In this document: positions 26,309-35,229 of the stretch, piece after piece
Numbering within the stretch: position 1 is the first letter of the stretch
How the letters are laid out: each line of letters begins with the position of its first letter
DNA from: an uncultured Bacteroidota bacterium
GTDB taxonomy: Bacteria > Bacteroidota > Bacteroidia > Flavobacteriales > BACL11
DNA: 43,978 nucleotides
Reading direction: 5' to 3'
Assembly (NCBI GenBank): GCA_902514225.1
Contig: CABXPN010000007.1
Span: 1 to 43,978 of the forward strand
The notes under the pieces: model-generated
Seen by the model: only the letters and a program-made list of their open reading frames with translations
Told to the model about the DNA's origin: nothing
The model's database searches: none
Position numbers and translations under genes: made by a program

Positions 26309-26779
26309 GTGCAAAAAAATAAAACATATAATATAAAAGAAGCTATTGAGAAAATTAAACATTATTGTGCTATTCAGGACAGATGCCAATGGGAAACAGA
26401 AAAAAAATTAAAAGAATATGGGTTAGATGATGATGTAATTGACAGTATAATGGGAGATCTTATTTTAGAAAAATATGTAGATGAACAAAGGTTTGCAGAA
26501 TCTTTCTGTAGAGGAAAATTCAGAATAAAAAGGTGGGGAAAAGTAAAGATTAAAAACGAACTAAAAAACAGAAATATATCTGAAAATTGTATAAATATAG
26601 GCATGTCTCAGATTGATGAAACGGAATACATTAATAATTTAGAAAAATTTTACAAAAAAAAAAGGGACTCTTTAAAGGATAAAAATCACTTTACACGAAA
26701 AGGTAAAATAGCAAAACACCTACAACAAAAAGGTTTTGAAAGCAATTTGATTTGGGACTTAATAAACAAGGATAAATAG
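26309..26779 (+). CDS. recX: Regulatory protein RecX, GTG start
   Basis: RecX controls RecA filaments. The 156 residues are built of three-helix RecX repeats; IKHYCAIQDRCQWETEKKLKEYGL, LEKYVDEQRFAESFCRGKFRIKRWGKVKI and the final HLQQKGFESNLIWDLI are visible. The GTG at 26309 is the only start that keeps the conserved first repeat, and it is preceded by a promoter box at four bases. RecA is not in this window. It is followed by prfB, whose own promoter overlaps the recX stop. Confidence 0.91.
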   Translation: MQKNKTYNIKEAIEKIKHYCAIQDRCQWETEKKLKEYGLDDDVIDSIMGDLILEKYVDEQRFAESFCRGKFRIKRWGKVKIKNELKNRNISENCINIGMSQIDETEYINNLEKFYKKKRDSLKDKNHFTRKGKIAKHLQQKGFESNLIWDLINKDK

Positions 26780-26787
26780 TAAATTTG
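26780..26787 (+). promoter_or_regulatory. -7 box of prfB
   Basis: TAAATTTG begins at the base after the recX stop codon and ends four bases before the prfB ATG (26792). Confidence 0.6.
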
Positions 26788-26791
26788 CACA

Positions 26792-27880
26792 ATGGTTTCG
26801 TCAGAAAAAATATCAGACATAAAAAGAAGATTAGAAGATTTATTTCGATTTTTATCAATTGCGGGAAAAACAGATAAAGTTTCTGATCTTGAAGAAATCA
26901 CTCTAAAAGATAATTTTTGGGAGGATTCAGAGAAAGCTCAAAAAACTTTGAAACAAATCAGTAAAATAAAAATCTGGATTACATCCTACAACAATGTAAA
27001 AACTGAGTTAGATGAACTTCTTATTTTAGATGAATTTCTGAAAGAAAATGAATGCACGGAAAAAGAAGTTGACAATCAGTTTAAAAAGTGTATTGACTCT
27101 TTAGAAGATTTGGAGTTTAAGAATATGCTAAGTGCAGAGGAAGATAATATGTCGGCTATTATGACTATAAATCCGGGAGCTGGGGGAACAGAAAGTCAGG
27201 ATTGGGCCGAAATGATAATGAGGATGTATTTAATGTGGGGGGAAAAAAATGGTTTTAAAATTAAGGAATTAGATTTTCAGAAAGCAGAAACAGCTGGTAT
27301 TAAATCTGTAACTTTAGAGTTTGAGGGTGATTTTGCTTTCGGAAATTTAAAAGGAGAAAATGGAGTTCATAGATTGGTTAGAATTTCTCCATTTGATTCG
27401 AATGCCAAGAGACACACTTCTTTTGCTTCAGTATTTGTATATCCGTTAGCAGATGAGAGTATTGAAATTACTGTTGATCCATCTGAAATTAGTTGGGATA
27501 CATTTAGAGCAAGTGGAGCAGGTGGACAAGGAGTAAATAAAACAGAATCTGCTGTAAGATTAAAACACGGACCAACTGGAATTACAATTGAAAATTCGGA
27601 ATCTCGCTCTCAACTGGAAAATAAAGCAAAAGCAATACAACTTTTAAAATCTCAACTTTATGAATTAGAGATTAGAAAAATACAGGAAGAAAAAGACAAA
27701 CTAGAAGGGAACAAGAAGAAAATTGAATGGGGTTCTCAAATCAGAAATTATGTTCTGCATCCATATAAAATGGTAAAAGATTTACGAACAAATCATGAAT
27801 CATCAAATCCAGATGCTGTTTTGAATGGAGAATTAGACTCATTTATAAGAAGTTATTTAATGGAATACGGACAAAAATAA
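26792..27880 (+). CDS. prfB: Peptide chain release factor 2
   Basis: RF2 recognises UGA and UAA. The stop-codon recognition tripeptide Ser-Pro-Phe is at residues 199-201 and the catalytic GGQ is at 244-246 in SGAGGQGVNKTESAVRL. The length of 362 is full for the family. It reads through in one frame: around codon 20-25, where many bacteria carry the programmed +1 shift at an in-frame UGA, this gene has DLFRFLSIAG with no stop. So autoregulation by frameshifting is absent here. A -7 box four bases upstream gives it a separate, probably leaderless transcript. Confidence 0.96.
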   Translation: MVSSEKISDIKRRLEDLFRFLSIAGKTDKVSDLEEITLKDNFWEDSEKAQKTLKQISKIKIWITSYNNVKTELDELLILDEFLKENECTEKEVDNQFKKCIDSLEDLEFKNMLSAEEDNMSAIMTINPGAGGTESQDWAEMIMRMYLMWGEKNGFKIKELDFQKAETAGIKSVTLEFEGDFAFGNLKGENGVHRLVRISPFDSNAKRHTSFASVFVYPLADESIEITVDPSEISWDTFRASGAGGQGVNKTESAVRLKHGPTGITIENSESRSQLENKAKAIQLLKSQLYELEIRKIQEEKDKLEGNKKKIEWGSQIRNYVLHPYKMVKDLRTNHESSNPDAVLNGELDSFIRSYLMEYGQK

Positions 27881-27885
27881 AAACA

Positions 27886-28227
27886 ATGAGAATATACCAC
27901 AACCCAAAATGCAGCAAAAGCAGACAAACTCTTGCTTTGATCAATGAAAGAAAGAAAGAAGTTGAGATTATTGAATATCTGAAAAAACCACCGGGATTTG
28001 ATGATTTGAAGATGATTTTGATAATGTTATCTATCTCTCCAGCTGACTTAGTCCGAAAAAATGAAGATATTTGGAAAGAAAATTATAAAGGAAAAGCCCT
28101 AAAAGATGATGAAATAATTCAGGCAATGGTCGATCATCCTAAATTAATTGAAAGACCAATTGTAATAAATGGCACGAAAGCAATTATAGGAAGGCCTCCT
28201 GAAAATGTTTTAAAAATAGTGGACTAG
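27886..28227 (+). CDS. ArsC-family (glutaredoxin-like) reductase
   Basis: A 113-residue thioredoxin-fold protein with the ArsC signature YHNPKCSKSRQTLALI (Cys9) and the C-terminal IERPIVINGTKAIIGRPPENVL. This is the glutaredoxin-coupled arsenate reductase type, and family arginines in the last third are present. Many such proteins are annotated arsenate reductase without proof and no ars operon is nearby, so the substrate is uncertain. It starts five bases after prfB. Its stop shares a CTAG palindrome with a convergent small gene. Confidence 0.9.
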   Translation: MRIYHNPKCSKSRQTLALINERKKEVEIIEYLKKPPGFDDLKMILIMLSISPADLVRKNEDIWKENYKGKALKDDEIIQAMVDHPKLIERPIVINGTKAIIGRPPENVLKIVD

Positions 28228-28367
28228 TTAGGTATCTGATGATCTTCTAATTTACCTTCTTTTATCCATACAAATATGAAGTAAGGAATTACAGAAGCTA
28301 AAAATACAATAGCCCAAAAAGCCATTAAGAAAACAAATACAAATATAAGGAAGCCTAGAAATTTCAT
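28224..28367 (-). CDS. Small single-span membrane protein, 47 residues
   Basis: ATG-initiated frame of 47 residues: a hydrophobic stretch covering nearly the first 37 residues (KFLGFLIFVFVFLMAFWAI then VFLASVIPYFIFVWI) followed by a polar tail KEGKLEDHQIPN. The layout is that of a small inner-membrane protein with one or two short helices, as often seen in Bacteroidota. No family is recognised. It fills the gap between arsC and fumC and its TAG is the complement of the arsC TAG within CTAG. No exact -7 box is visible. Confidence 0.6.
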   Translation of the reverse strand: MKFLGFLIFVFVFLMAFWAIVFLASVIPYFIFVWIKEGKLEDHQIPN

Positions 28368-28373
28368 AATTAT

Positions 28374-28381
28374 TAAGTTTG
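28374..28381 (+). promoter_or_regulatory. -7 box of fumC
   Basis: TAAGTTTG, matching TAnnTTTG, 47 bases before the fumC ATG. Confidence 0.45.
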
Positions 28382-28428
28382 TACTGCAAAATAACAACAT
28401 CATAAAGGAATAACAAAATATTTTTACA

Positions 28429-29826
28429 ATGAATTACAGAATAGAAAAAGATACAATGGGAGAAGTAAAAGTTCCGGCTGAAAAATACTGGGGAGCTCAA
28501 ACTCAAAGGAGCCGAAACAATTTTAAAATTGGCAGTGAATCATCTATGCCATTAGAAATTATTTACGGATTTGCTTATCTTAAAAAAGCAGCTGCACATA
28601 CAAATTGCGAATTAGGAGCTTTATCTTCCGAAAAAAGAGATTTAATCTCAAAGGTATGTGATGAAATTTTAGAAGGTAAACATGATGATGAATTTCCGCT
28701 TGTAATCTGGCAAACAGGAAGTGGAACACAATCAAACATGAATTGCAATGAAGTTATAGCAAACAGAGCACATGTAATTGGTGGTGGAAGTTTAGACGAT
28801 TCTGAAAAAACAATTCACCCAAATGATGATGTAAATAAATCACAAAGTTCTAATGACACCTTCCCTACCGGAATGCATATTGCAGCATATAAAATGATAG
28901 TGGAAATAACAATTCCTGGTGTAGAACAATTAAGAAATACTCTGAAAAGTAAATCTGAAGAATTTATGAATGTGGTTAAAATTGGAAGAACACACCTAAT
29001 GGACGCTACTCCTCTTACTTTAGGACAGGAATTTTCTGGATATGTTTCTCAGTTAGATCACGGATTAAAGGCACTGAATAATACACTATCTCACCTTTCG
29101 GAACTTGCACTTGGTGGTACTGCTGTAGGAACTGGGATAAATACTCCTGAAGGATATTCTGAACTTGTAGCAAAACATATTGCTGACTTTACAGGACTAC
29201 CTTTTATTACTGCAGAAAATAAATTTGAAGCACTAGCTGCTCATGATGCAATTGTTGAAAGTCATGGGGCTTTAAAACAATTATCTGTTTCTTTAAATAA
29301 AATAGCAAACGACATTCGTTTATTAGCTTCCGGACCAAGAAGTGGAATTGGAGAAATTATTATTCCTGCAAACGAGCCAGGGTCTTCTATTATGCCAGGA
29401 AAAGTAAATCCTACACAAGCAGAAGCTTTAACTATGGTTTGTGCACAAGTTATAGGGAATGATTCTGCTATTTCTGTTGGTGGTATGCAAGGACATTATG
29501 AATTAAATGTATTCAAACCTCTAATGGCTGCTAACTTTTTGCAATCAGCTAGGTTGATTGGAGATGCTTGCGTATCTTTTGATGTGAATTGTGCTGTTGG
29601 CATTGAACCTAATCATGAAAACCTTAAAAAGAATTTAGATAATGCTTTAATGTTAGTTACTGCGCTGAATACAAAGATTGGATATGAGAAAGCAGCTAAA
29701 ATTGCTAAAACAGCTCATGAAAACGGTACAACTCTAAAAGAAGAAAGTGTTAATTTGGGTTACCTAACTGAAGAAGAATTTGATAAGTGGGTAAGACCAG
29801 GGGATATGTGTGGTAGTTTGAAATAA
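28429..29826 (+). CDS. fumC: Class II fumarate hydratase
   Basis: The iron-free fumarase of the citric acid cycle, interconverting fumarate and malate. The 465 residues carry all superfamily blocks: [50 protein letters not shown] with the active-site His, and [13 protein letters not shown] at 318-330 with the catalytic Ser. It is a single-gene transcript with its own promoter box and a strong bidirectional terminator. Confidence 0.97.
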   Translation: MNYRIEKDTMGEVKVPAEKYWGAQTQRSRNNFKIGSESSMPLEIIYGFAYLKKAAAHTNCELGALSSEKRDLISKVCDEILEGKHDDEFPLVIWQTGSGTQSNMNCNEVIANRAHVIGGGSLDDSEKTIHPNDDVNKSQSSNDTFPTGMHIAAYKMIVEITIPGVEQLRNTLKSKSEEFMNVVKIGRTHLMDATPLTLGQEFSGYVSQLDHGLKALNNTLSHLSELALGGTAVGTGINTPEGYSELVAKHIADFTGLPFITAENKFEALAAHDAIVESHGALKQLSVSLNKIANDIRLLASGPRSGIGEIIIPANEPGSSIMPGKVNPTQAEALTMVCAQVIGNDSAISVGGMQGHYELNVFKPLMAANFLQSARLIGDACVSFDVNCAVGIEPNHENLKKNLDNALMLVTALNTKIGYEKAAKIAKTAHENGTTLKEESVNLGYLTEEEFDKWVRPGDMCGSLK

Positions 29827-29832
29827 AACAAG

Positions 29833-29867
29833 AAAAAAAAACCGAGATAAAAATCTCGGTTTTTTTT
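29833..29867. terminator. Bidirectional terminator between fumC and the DUF5684 gene
   Basis: Stem ACCGAGAT (29841-29848) with ATCTCGGT (29853-29860), AAAA loop, eight A on the left and seven T on the right. It serves both convergent genes. Confidence 0.93.
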
Positions 29868-29875
29868 ATCTTATA

Positions 29876-30208
29876 TTAATCTAATCTATTGCCATCATAA
29901 TCCGCATCTCCAAATGCTAAAATCGGATAGAATATAAATCCTAGAAAAATCATACCGATAGTAAATCCTTCAGATTTACCAAACCCTTTAACCATTCTAT
30001 TAATTATCCAAATACCAACAACATAATTAACTAATGGAATAAACATCAGAATTACCCACCATTCTGGCTTTTTTGCAATTCTACACATAATAATCATATT
30101 GTAAATAGGTACAATACTAGCCCAACCAGGATGTCCGGCTTTCTCAAAAACTTTCCATCCGGAAATTATTAGCAATACAACTAATGCAATTAAAAATATT
30201 ATACTCAT
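29876..30208 (-). CDS. DUF5684-type small membrane protein
   Basis: A 110-residue membrane protein with three hydrophobic segments. The pattern GWKVFEKAGHPGWASIVPIYN then CRIAKKPEWWVILMFIPLVNYVVGIWI, followed by GFGKSEGFTIGMIFLGFIFYPILAFG, is the DUF5684 (signal-peptidase-associated) layout: an aromatic-rich loop between helices. Its biochemical role is unknown. It ends in front of the shared terminator and lies 64 bases after the next membrane-protein gene, so the two may be co-transcribed. Confidence 0.83.
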   Translation of the reverse strand: MSIIFLIALVVLLIISGWKVFEKAGHPGWASIVPIYNMIIMCRIAKKPEWWVILMFIPLVNYVVGIWIINRMVKGFGKSEGFTIGMIFLGFIFYPILAFGDADYDGNRLD

Positions 30209-30272
30209 AATTTTTTAAATTTTAAAATTCGCCTACTCTATAAGGTTTTCAGCTTTCCCTAAATAAGTTTGT

Positions 30273-31100
30273 TTAGAATATTTCCTCTAAAATCTCTATT
30301 AATATTCCATCCATTACAATATAACTCAATACAACTCCAATAAATAATACTAGGATTCCATTTTTTGAAGTACTAAATTCAATAAGTTTAATTATTAATT
30401 TTACACAATAGTTATAAATAGCTCTAAATACATATGTTCCTATTAGTATTATTGGAGACAATACTATTATACCGAAAGACATTTTCATTCCTTCAGAAAA
30501 ATAATCCCAATTTCCAGGAATGAATATGGACGTATCTCCTCCTATACCTAAATCTAACATATCCGACATAGTATTTACGATATCTGATAATGGGAAATAG
30601 ACCATTGAACCAAGTAAATTAGCGAACACAAATAACATCCCAACTGTTAAAGTAAGAACACTTAAAACCTCTCCAAATATAACAATTAAAACAGGGAAAG
30701 TATTCTTATACAAATAACTTAAAATACCATCATAACTTTCTGATTTTAACTGATTAGCTCTATTACTAATAACTGTAAATACTATATATATCACAAGTAA
30801 ACAGACTGCTAAACCAATCAGAAAACCTATTACAGCAGTAAATTTTTCTGCTCCTTCAAGGTAATCGAATCTAGAGAAATATCCATCATCCCCAAATATA
30901 TTAGATACTGTAGCTAAAATTCCAAATACTAAAAATAAATAGGCTAAAGCTTTAAATACAAAATCGATTATGTTTTTAAATATATTACCATTATCTACTT
31001 TTTTTAATAAATCTGATATCTTAGATTCAAAGTTAGCAACAAATCCCATTTGAGGTACATTTACATCTTTTGGACCCTGACTTTCATATTGATTTTCCAT
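30273..31100 (-). CDS. Unassigned multi-span membrane protein
   Basis: A 275-residue protein I do not recognise. A polar N-terminus of about 40 residues (ENQYESQGPKDVNVPQ) is followed by about five hydrophobic segments near residues 46-69, 88-112, 133-165, 205-232 and 248-270. Between the third and fourth lies a loop with several Asp and Gly. No enzymatic motif is visible. The neighbours are the DUF5684 gene downstream and a SPOR-type lipoprotein upstream, all leftward, suggesting an envelope function. No exact promoter box is seen in the 128 bases upstream. Confidence 0.7.
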   Translation of the reverse strand: MENQYESQGPKDVNVPQMGFVANFESKISDLLKKVDNGNIFKNIIDFVFKALAYLFLVFGILATVSNIFGDDGYFSRFDYLEGAEKFTAVIGFLIGLAVCLLVIYIVFTVISNRANQLKSESYDGILSYLYKNTFPVLIVIFGEVLSVLTLTVGMLFVFANLLGSMVYFPLSDIVNTMSDMLDLGIGGDTSIFIPGNWDYFSEGMKMSFGIIVLSPIILIGTYVFRAIYNYCVKLIIKLIEFSTSKNGILVLFIGVVLSYIVMDGILIEILEEIF

Positions 31101-31228
31101 AATTCTTGTTATTTTTTTAATTAATAATAAAACAATATTAGTAAAAAATATTTAACGAACTTACTGACTATGTGTAGATTAGTAAAAAGTTTTTAACAAA
31201 ATTATATATTTCTAGATAAAATAAATAT

Positions 31229-32668
31229 TTAATTTGAATCGACTTGCATGGATTCACACACTTCTAACATATCTACTAATTTTAATCTTCCTGAAGATCC
31301 ATTTGAATTTACAATTACGTTCCTACCACTAGGAAAACTAACTTCAGTTGGATATGTTCCTTTAAAGGTAATTCCGGTTTTACCCTTAACATCTATCTCA
31401 AAAGATCTACTACTAGAAGATTGATCATCAATATATAAAGTTTTATAAATATAGTCAACCTGACTTTCATATAACAAATCAAAGAACGAGACAACATAAT
31501 TTCTTTTCTCTTCAGAGTAAAAATAAGCTGTGGAATGCCAATGACCTACCATTTTTCTTGCCCACTTTGCATTATTTCTACTTCTAGCATATTTTGATGT
31601 TAATTGCTCTGTTGTAAAACAAACAAATTTATCACTAATTGTACTTGGTAATGTATAGAATGCATTATAAAATTCATCATATGAATTTAAACCATCTCCT
31701 TTACCAAGACTCTTTATTATCTCTAATATCTGATCCTCTGATTTTTCAGTAGATTGAGAAAATACTACATGGCTCTTATCTTCAGAAACCAAAAGAATAT
31801 AGGTTCTGTATTCATCTTTTCTTTTACTTGGTTTGATAGTAACTTTATAACCCCCAAACTCCTTATAAGAGGAAACAGTTGTTATAACTTTATCTTCAAA
31901 AGAATATTTTCCTGTCTCCAAAATGCGTTCTGCAAAGTAATCCGCAATATCCATTTGAGTTAAGGCATCAGATGATAATGGTATATCTGATTCCTCTTTA
32001 GTTATCTCAATACCATGGTCTTCTCTTAACTTAACTATATCAATAGTTACCTGATCCTGAAACAGGTTATCTTCATAAATAACCTCAGCTATACAGTCAG
32101 ACTTCATCATTAAAGATTTCATTGAAATACCCCTAGGTAAATCATGATTAACATTATATCCGTCTCTAAACTTTTTAATATCCTTAACGGAATCAGGGCA
32201 ATTTACTATAAAGAAATTCTTAACAATAAAATTACCATCATCAGGAAATTTATCTATAACATTATAGATCTTCTCAGGAATATCTGGTTTCAGAGTTTTA
32301 ATCCTTTCAGACTCTTTTTTAGTTTCTTTATAATCAATTACAAGGTTATCTTTAATATTCTGAAAATTAACAATCTCTAGATTCTTAAATCCTCCTTTTT
32401 TCTCAATATCTTGCTTATGATCCTGAATACCATCAAGATTCTTTTCTGCTCCACTAATAATTCTATACCAAGTTCCGTCATCTTGTTCCTCCGCTATAAT
32501 ATACGAATTTACACCCATCTTATTTAATCTATTCATAATGTCTTCTGCTTTATAAATACTTCTCACTTCTTTTATTTGTATTGCGTACGGACTTTCATCA
32601 TTTATCTTTTTATCTGAAGAACAAGACGCAAAAAGAATTATAACAAATAGGAATAAGTAATTTTTCAT
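31229..32668 (-). CDS. Lipoprotein with SPOR-like N-terminal domain
   Basis: A 479-residue lipoprotein. The signal peptide KNYLFLFVIILFASC puts the lipidated cysteine at residue 16. The ATG at 32668 is chosen over an upstream start because it begins the signal peptide and follows a -7 box by 18 bases. Residues ~27-100 (YAIQIKEVRSIYKAEDIMNRL, then GVNSYIIAEEQDDGTWYRIISG) resemble a SPOR peptidoglycan-binding domain. The large C-terminal region has no family I recognise. The likely location is the envelope, facing the periplasm. Confidence 0.75.
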   Translation of the reverse strand: MKNYLFLFVIILFASCSSDKKINDESPYAIQIKEVRSIYKAEDIMNRLNKMGVNSYIIAEEQDDGTWYRIISGAEKNLDGIQDHKQDIEKKGGFKNLEIVNFQNIKDNLVIDYKETKKESERIKTLKPDIPEKIYNVIDKFPDDGNFIVKNFFIVNCPDSVKDIKKFRDGYNVNHDLPRGISMKSLMMKSDCIAEVIYEDNLFQDQVTIDIVKLREDHGIEITKEESDIPLSSDALTQMDIADYFAERILETGKYSFEDKVITTVSSYKEFGGYKVTIKPSKRKDEYRTYILLVSEDKSHVVFSQSTEKSEDQILEIIKSLGKGDGLNSYDEFYNAFYTLPSTISDKFVCFTTEQLTSKYARSRNNAKWARKMVGHWHSTAYFYSEEKRNYVVSFFDLLYESQVDYIYKTLYIDDQSSSSRSFEIDVKGKTGITFKGTYPTEVSFPSGRNVIVNSNGSSGRLKLVDMLEVCESMQVDSN

Positions 32669-32686
32669 GTTTTCTAATTTTAAATT

Positions 32687-32694
32687 CAAATATA
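32687..32694 (-). promoter_or_regulatory. -7 box of the SPOR lipoprotein gene
   Basis: TATATTTG on the minus strand, 18 bases before the ATG at 32668. Confidence 0.55.
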
Positions 32695-32708
32695 ATATTA
32701 TTTTTATT

Positions 32709-33794
32709 TTAAACAAACTTATCTCCTAAATTAAATTTTATATCTGCAACAAACTGTTTTATTTTTTGTTCTTCTTCTGTTTTACAAATTAATAAAGCAT
32801 CATCAGTATCCACTACAATATATCCATCTAAACCTTGTATTACAGCTGCTTTGTTTTTTGGTAATCTTATAATATTTTTAGAAGAATCATATATCAGCAC
32901 TTTGTCAGAAATAATTGCATTTTTATCAATATCCTTTTTTACATGAGTAGATAACGACCCCCAAGTTCCTAAATCTGACCATCCAAAATCTGAAGGGTAC
33001 ACAAAAACATTTCTACTCTTTTCCATTATACCATAATCCACACTTATATTTTTACATGTCGGGAAAACATTATTGATAAAGTCAGTTTCTTTAGTAGTAT
33101 TATATAAATCATTTCCTTCAGAAAAAACTTCATGAATTTCTGGAAGTAGATTTTCAATAGATTTTACAATTGATCTTACAGACCAAATAAACATACCAGA
33201 ATTCCATAAAAAATCACCACTTTCAACAAATTGTTTTGCAAGTTCTGAGTTAGGTTTTTCGGTAAAGGTTTTAACTTTTCTTAGTTCTTTATTATTATCA
33301 CAAACCTCATCAGAATATTGAATATAACCATAACCTGTTTCTGCTCTATTTGGCCTAATTCCTAATGTAATAAGGCAATCATTATTCTTACTCACTTCCA
33401 AACATTCTTTAGTAATTCTTTCAAATTCAGATTCATTTGTAATAAGATGGTCAGAAGGAGCTACAATGATATCTGCATTTTTATTTTCAGATTGAATCTT
33501 GAAACTAGCATAAGCAATACATGGAGCTGTATTTCTTCTAGCTGGTTCGCAGAGTATATTTTTCTCTTTAATATCAGGAAGTTGACTTCTACAAATGTCT
33601 TTATAATTAGTGTTTGTAACTATTAATATCTGAGAAGCAGGGCAAATTTTTGACAACCTTCTAAAAGTTTGTTGTAAAAGTGATTCCCCAGTTCCTAAAA
33701 CATCTAAAAATTGTTTTGGCATCTTAGATGTACTCATAGGCCAAAACCTACTACCAACACCGCCCGCCATTATTACTGCATAATTATTATTCAT
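32709..33794 (-). CDS. manC: Mannose-1-phosphate guanylyltransferase
   Basis: Makes GDP-mannose from mannose-1-phosphate and GTP for surface polysaccharides. The nucleotidyl-transferase signature GGVGSRFWPMSTSKMPKQFLD is near the N-terminus, followed by APSDHLI, TFTEKPNSELA, and DYGIMEKS with DFGWSDLGTWGSL. At 361 residues it is the short form without the C-terminal isomerase domain. The ATG overlaps the upstream sulfotransferase stop (TAATG, 33792-33796), so the two are coupled. Confidence 0.93.
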   Translation of the reverse strand: MNNNYAVIMAGGVGSRFWPMSTSKMPKQFLDVLGTGESLLQQTFRRLSKICPASQILIVTNTNYKDICRSQLPDIKEKNILCEPARRNTAPCIAYASFKIQSENKNADIIVAPSDHLITNESEFERITKECLEVSKNNDCLITLGIRPNRAETGYGYIQYSDEVCDNNKELRKVKTFTEKPNSELAKQFVESGDFLWNSGMFIWSVRSIVKSIENLLPEIHEVFSEGNDLYNTTKETDFINNVFPTCKNISVDYGIMEKSRNVFVYPSDFGWSDLGTWGSLSTHVKKDIDKNAIISDKVLIYDSSKNIIRLPKNKAAVIQGLDGYIVVDTDDALLICKTEEEQKIKQFVADIKFNLGDKFV

Positions 33795-34615
33795 TATCTT
33801 ACTCTAATTTTATAATTAAACTTATCTAGTAAGTCTTTATTCTCTGAAAAAACTAAGTTTATTATTTTAAAATCTTCCTTAGTTATTTTATTTATTTTCT
33901 CTTCATTTAAATTTATCATTTTCATCTTTCCATCAGATTTAAAATTATGAGATGTAAACTCCATATCTACAGAAATATCTGATAATTCCGGAACAGATTC
34001 TATCATTTGTTTTAATACATCTTTTCCATTTTCACATAGTTGTTCGTATGTAAAAAATAAAGCGTTTTTTCTATTTCTGTTTTGATCCTGAAAACACAAA
34101 CATTTTATTGCAAATTCAGCAGCCGATTTAGCATCCTGATTATTTCTTCTCATTATTCCTTCTACCTGAGCGTAAGGATTTCTTACCATACACAAATACT
34201 TAATCGGATAAAATACTTTCTCAATTTCATCAACTCTCATTATGTTTGGAATACTTTTATCTAAGAAAATTGGTTTCGAAAAATCCCAATACTTTCTCCA
34301 CACTTTTTTCACATCCTCCCATGGATATTTTATATTTTCATCCCATCTATCCTTCTGAAACATAAAATGCCTTACTCCAGGGAGTAATTGACCTTCTCTT
34401 GTTCCTAAATTATTATTACAACTAACATTTTCAGAAGAAGAAATAAGCTGATTAAGCATTGTAGATCCAGCATACGGAGGACTCAGAACAAATAAATATT
34501 GATGTTGTTTTTTGGCATAAAGAATTCTAAGAAAAGTTCTAACAAAACGAATATAAGAGTAATATATTCTACGCTTTAACTTATGAAACAAATGAAATTT
34601 TTCTTTCTTTTTCAT
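33794..34615 (-). CDS. PAPS-dependent sulfotransferase family protein
   Basis: A 273-residue protein with the two nucleotide-binding motifs of PAPS sulfotransferases: the 5'-phosphosulfate loop FVLSPPYAGSTMLNQLIS and the 3'-phosphate motif CMVRNPYAQVEGIMRR. An N-terminal basic/hydrophobic stretch (KLKRRIYYSYIRFVRTF) may associate with membranes. The acceptor is unknown; coupling to manC suggests a carbohydrate of surface polysaccharide. No PAPS-making genes are in view. A TATATTTG box seven bases before the start makes it the first gene of the pair. Confidence 0.82.
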   Translation of the reverse strand: MKKKEKFHLFHKLKRRIYYSYIRFVRTFLRILYAKKQHQYLFVLSPPYAGSTMLNQLISSSENVSCNNNLGTREGQLLPGVRHFMFQKDRWDENIKYPWEDVKKVWRKYWDFSKPIFLDKSIPNIMRVDEIEKVFYPIKYLCMVRNPYAQVEGIMRRNNQDAKSAAEFAIKCLCFQDQNRNRKNALFFTYEQLCENGKDVLKQMIESVPELSDISVDMEFTSHNFKSDGKMKMINLNEEKINKITKEDFKIINLVFSENKDLLDKFNYKIRVR

Positions 34616-34622
34616 TAGTTAG

Positions 34623-34630
34623 CAAATATA
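34623..34630 (-). promoter_or_regulatory. -7 box of the sulfotransferase-manC pair
   Basis: TATATTTG on the minus strand ending seven bases before the ATG at 34615. Confidence 0.55.
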
Positions 34631-34640
34631 ATCATTTTGT

Positions 34641-35225
34641 TTATAATGGTTTTACTTCTGCAAGAGGAGAAAATCTATAAAGTTTGGAAGTATTAACCTC
34701 AATACATTTATAGTTTTTTCTGAGTTTCTCAATTCTTCTAAATTTTTTTCCGTTTCTGATTCTAAATTCATCTCCATCTTTTAAATCAGAAATAAAGACA
34801 ATATCTTTATTATCAAAAGTATTTATTATTTTACTCAACTCTACATCTCTTATTGTTGATGATTTAGGGTTTATCATATGAAATGACAAAGGTTTGAGAA
34901 TCTTTTCTGGAAAGAAATTCGGGTTTAAAAAGGGTAACATCATCTTCTGAAATTCCTTTTTCCACTCTATTCCGTGCGGAGTTACTTTTCTACCATATTT
35001 TTCCCAAATACTAGCATGAGCCATTTCATGAATTAAAGTAATAAGAAACGCATATTCATTCATGTTATTATTTATTCTAATTACATGATTCTCAAATCTT
35101 TTAGGTATAAAAACCCCTAATCTACTTTGAGAAGGCTTTGTAATAATAACTTTTACATTAAATTGTTCTTCCCAAGAATTGATTTTCTTGATAGTTGAAT
35201 CTGTTAAAAAAGAAGATAAATCCAC
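34641..35225 (-). CDS. SprT-like zinc-dependent protein
   Basis: A 194-residue SprT-like protein. The metal site HEMAHASIWEKYGRK with following THGIEWKKEFQKMM (HExxH and a downstream His) is the SprT/Spartan-like gluzincin pattern. A small C-terminal all-beta region (VFISDLKDGDEFRIRNGKKFRRIEKLRKNYKCIEV) is typical of the Bacteroidota members. The substrate is unknown. It starts five bases after feoB and is probably in the feoA-feoB transcript. Confidence 0.86.
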   Translation of the reverse strand: MDLSSFLTDSTIKKINSWEEQFNVKVIITKPSQSRLGVFIPKRFENHVIRINNNMNEYAFLITLIHEMAHASIWEKYGRKVTPHGIEWKKEFQKMMLPFLNPNFFPEKILKPLSFHMINPKSSTIRDVELSKIINTFDNKDIVFISDLKDGDEFRIRNGKKFRRIEKLRKNYKCIEVNTSKLYRFSPLAEVKPL

Positions 35226-35229
35226 AATA

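Noticed and set aside
26262..26327. Upstream extension of the MFS gene
   Set aside because: It runs through its own promoter box and into the divergent recX start region; the ATG at 26261 gives a normal N-terminus.
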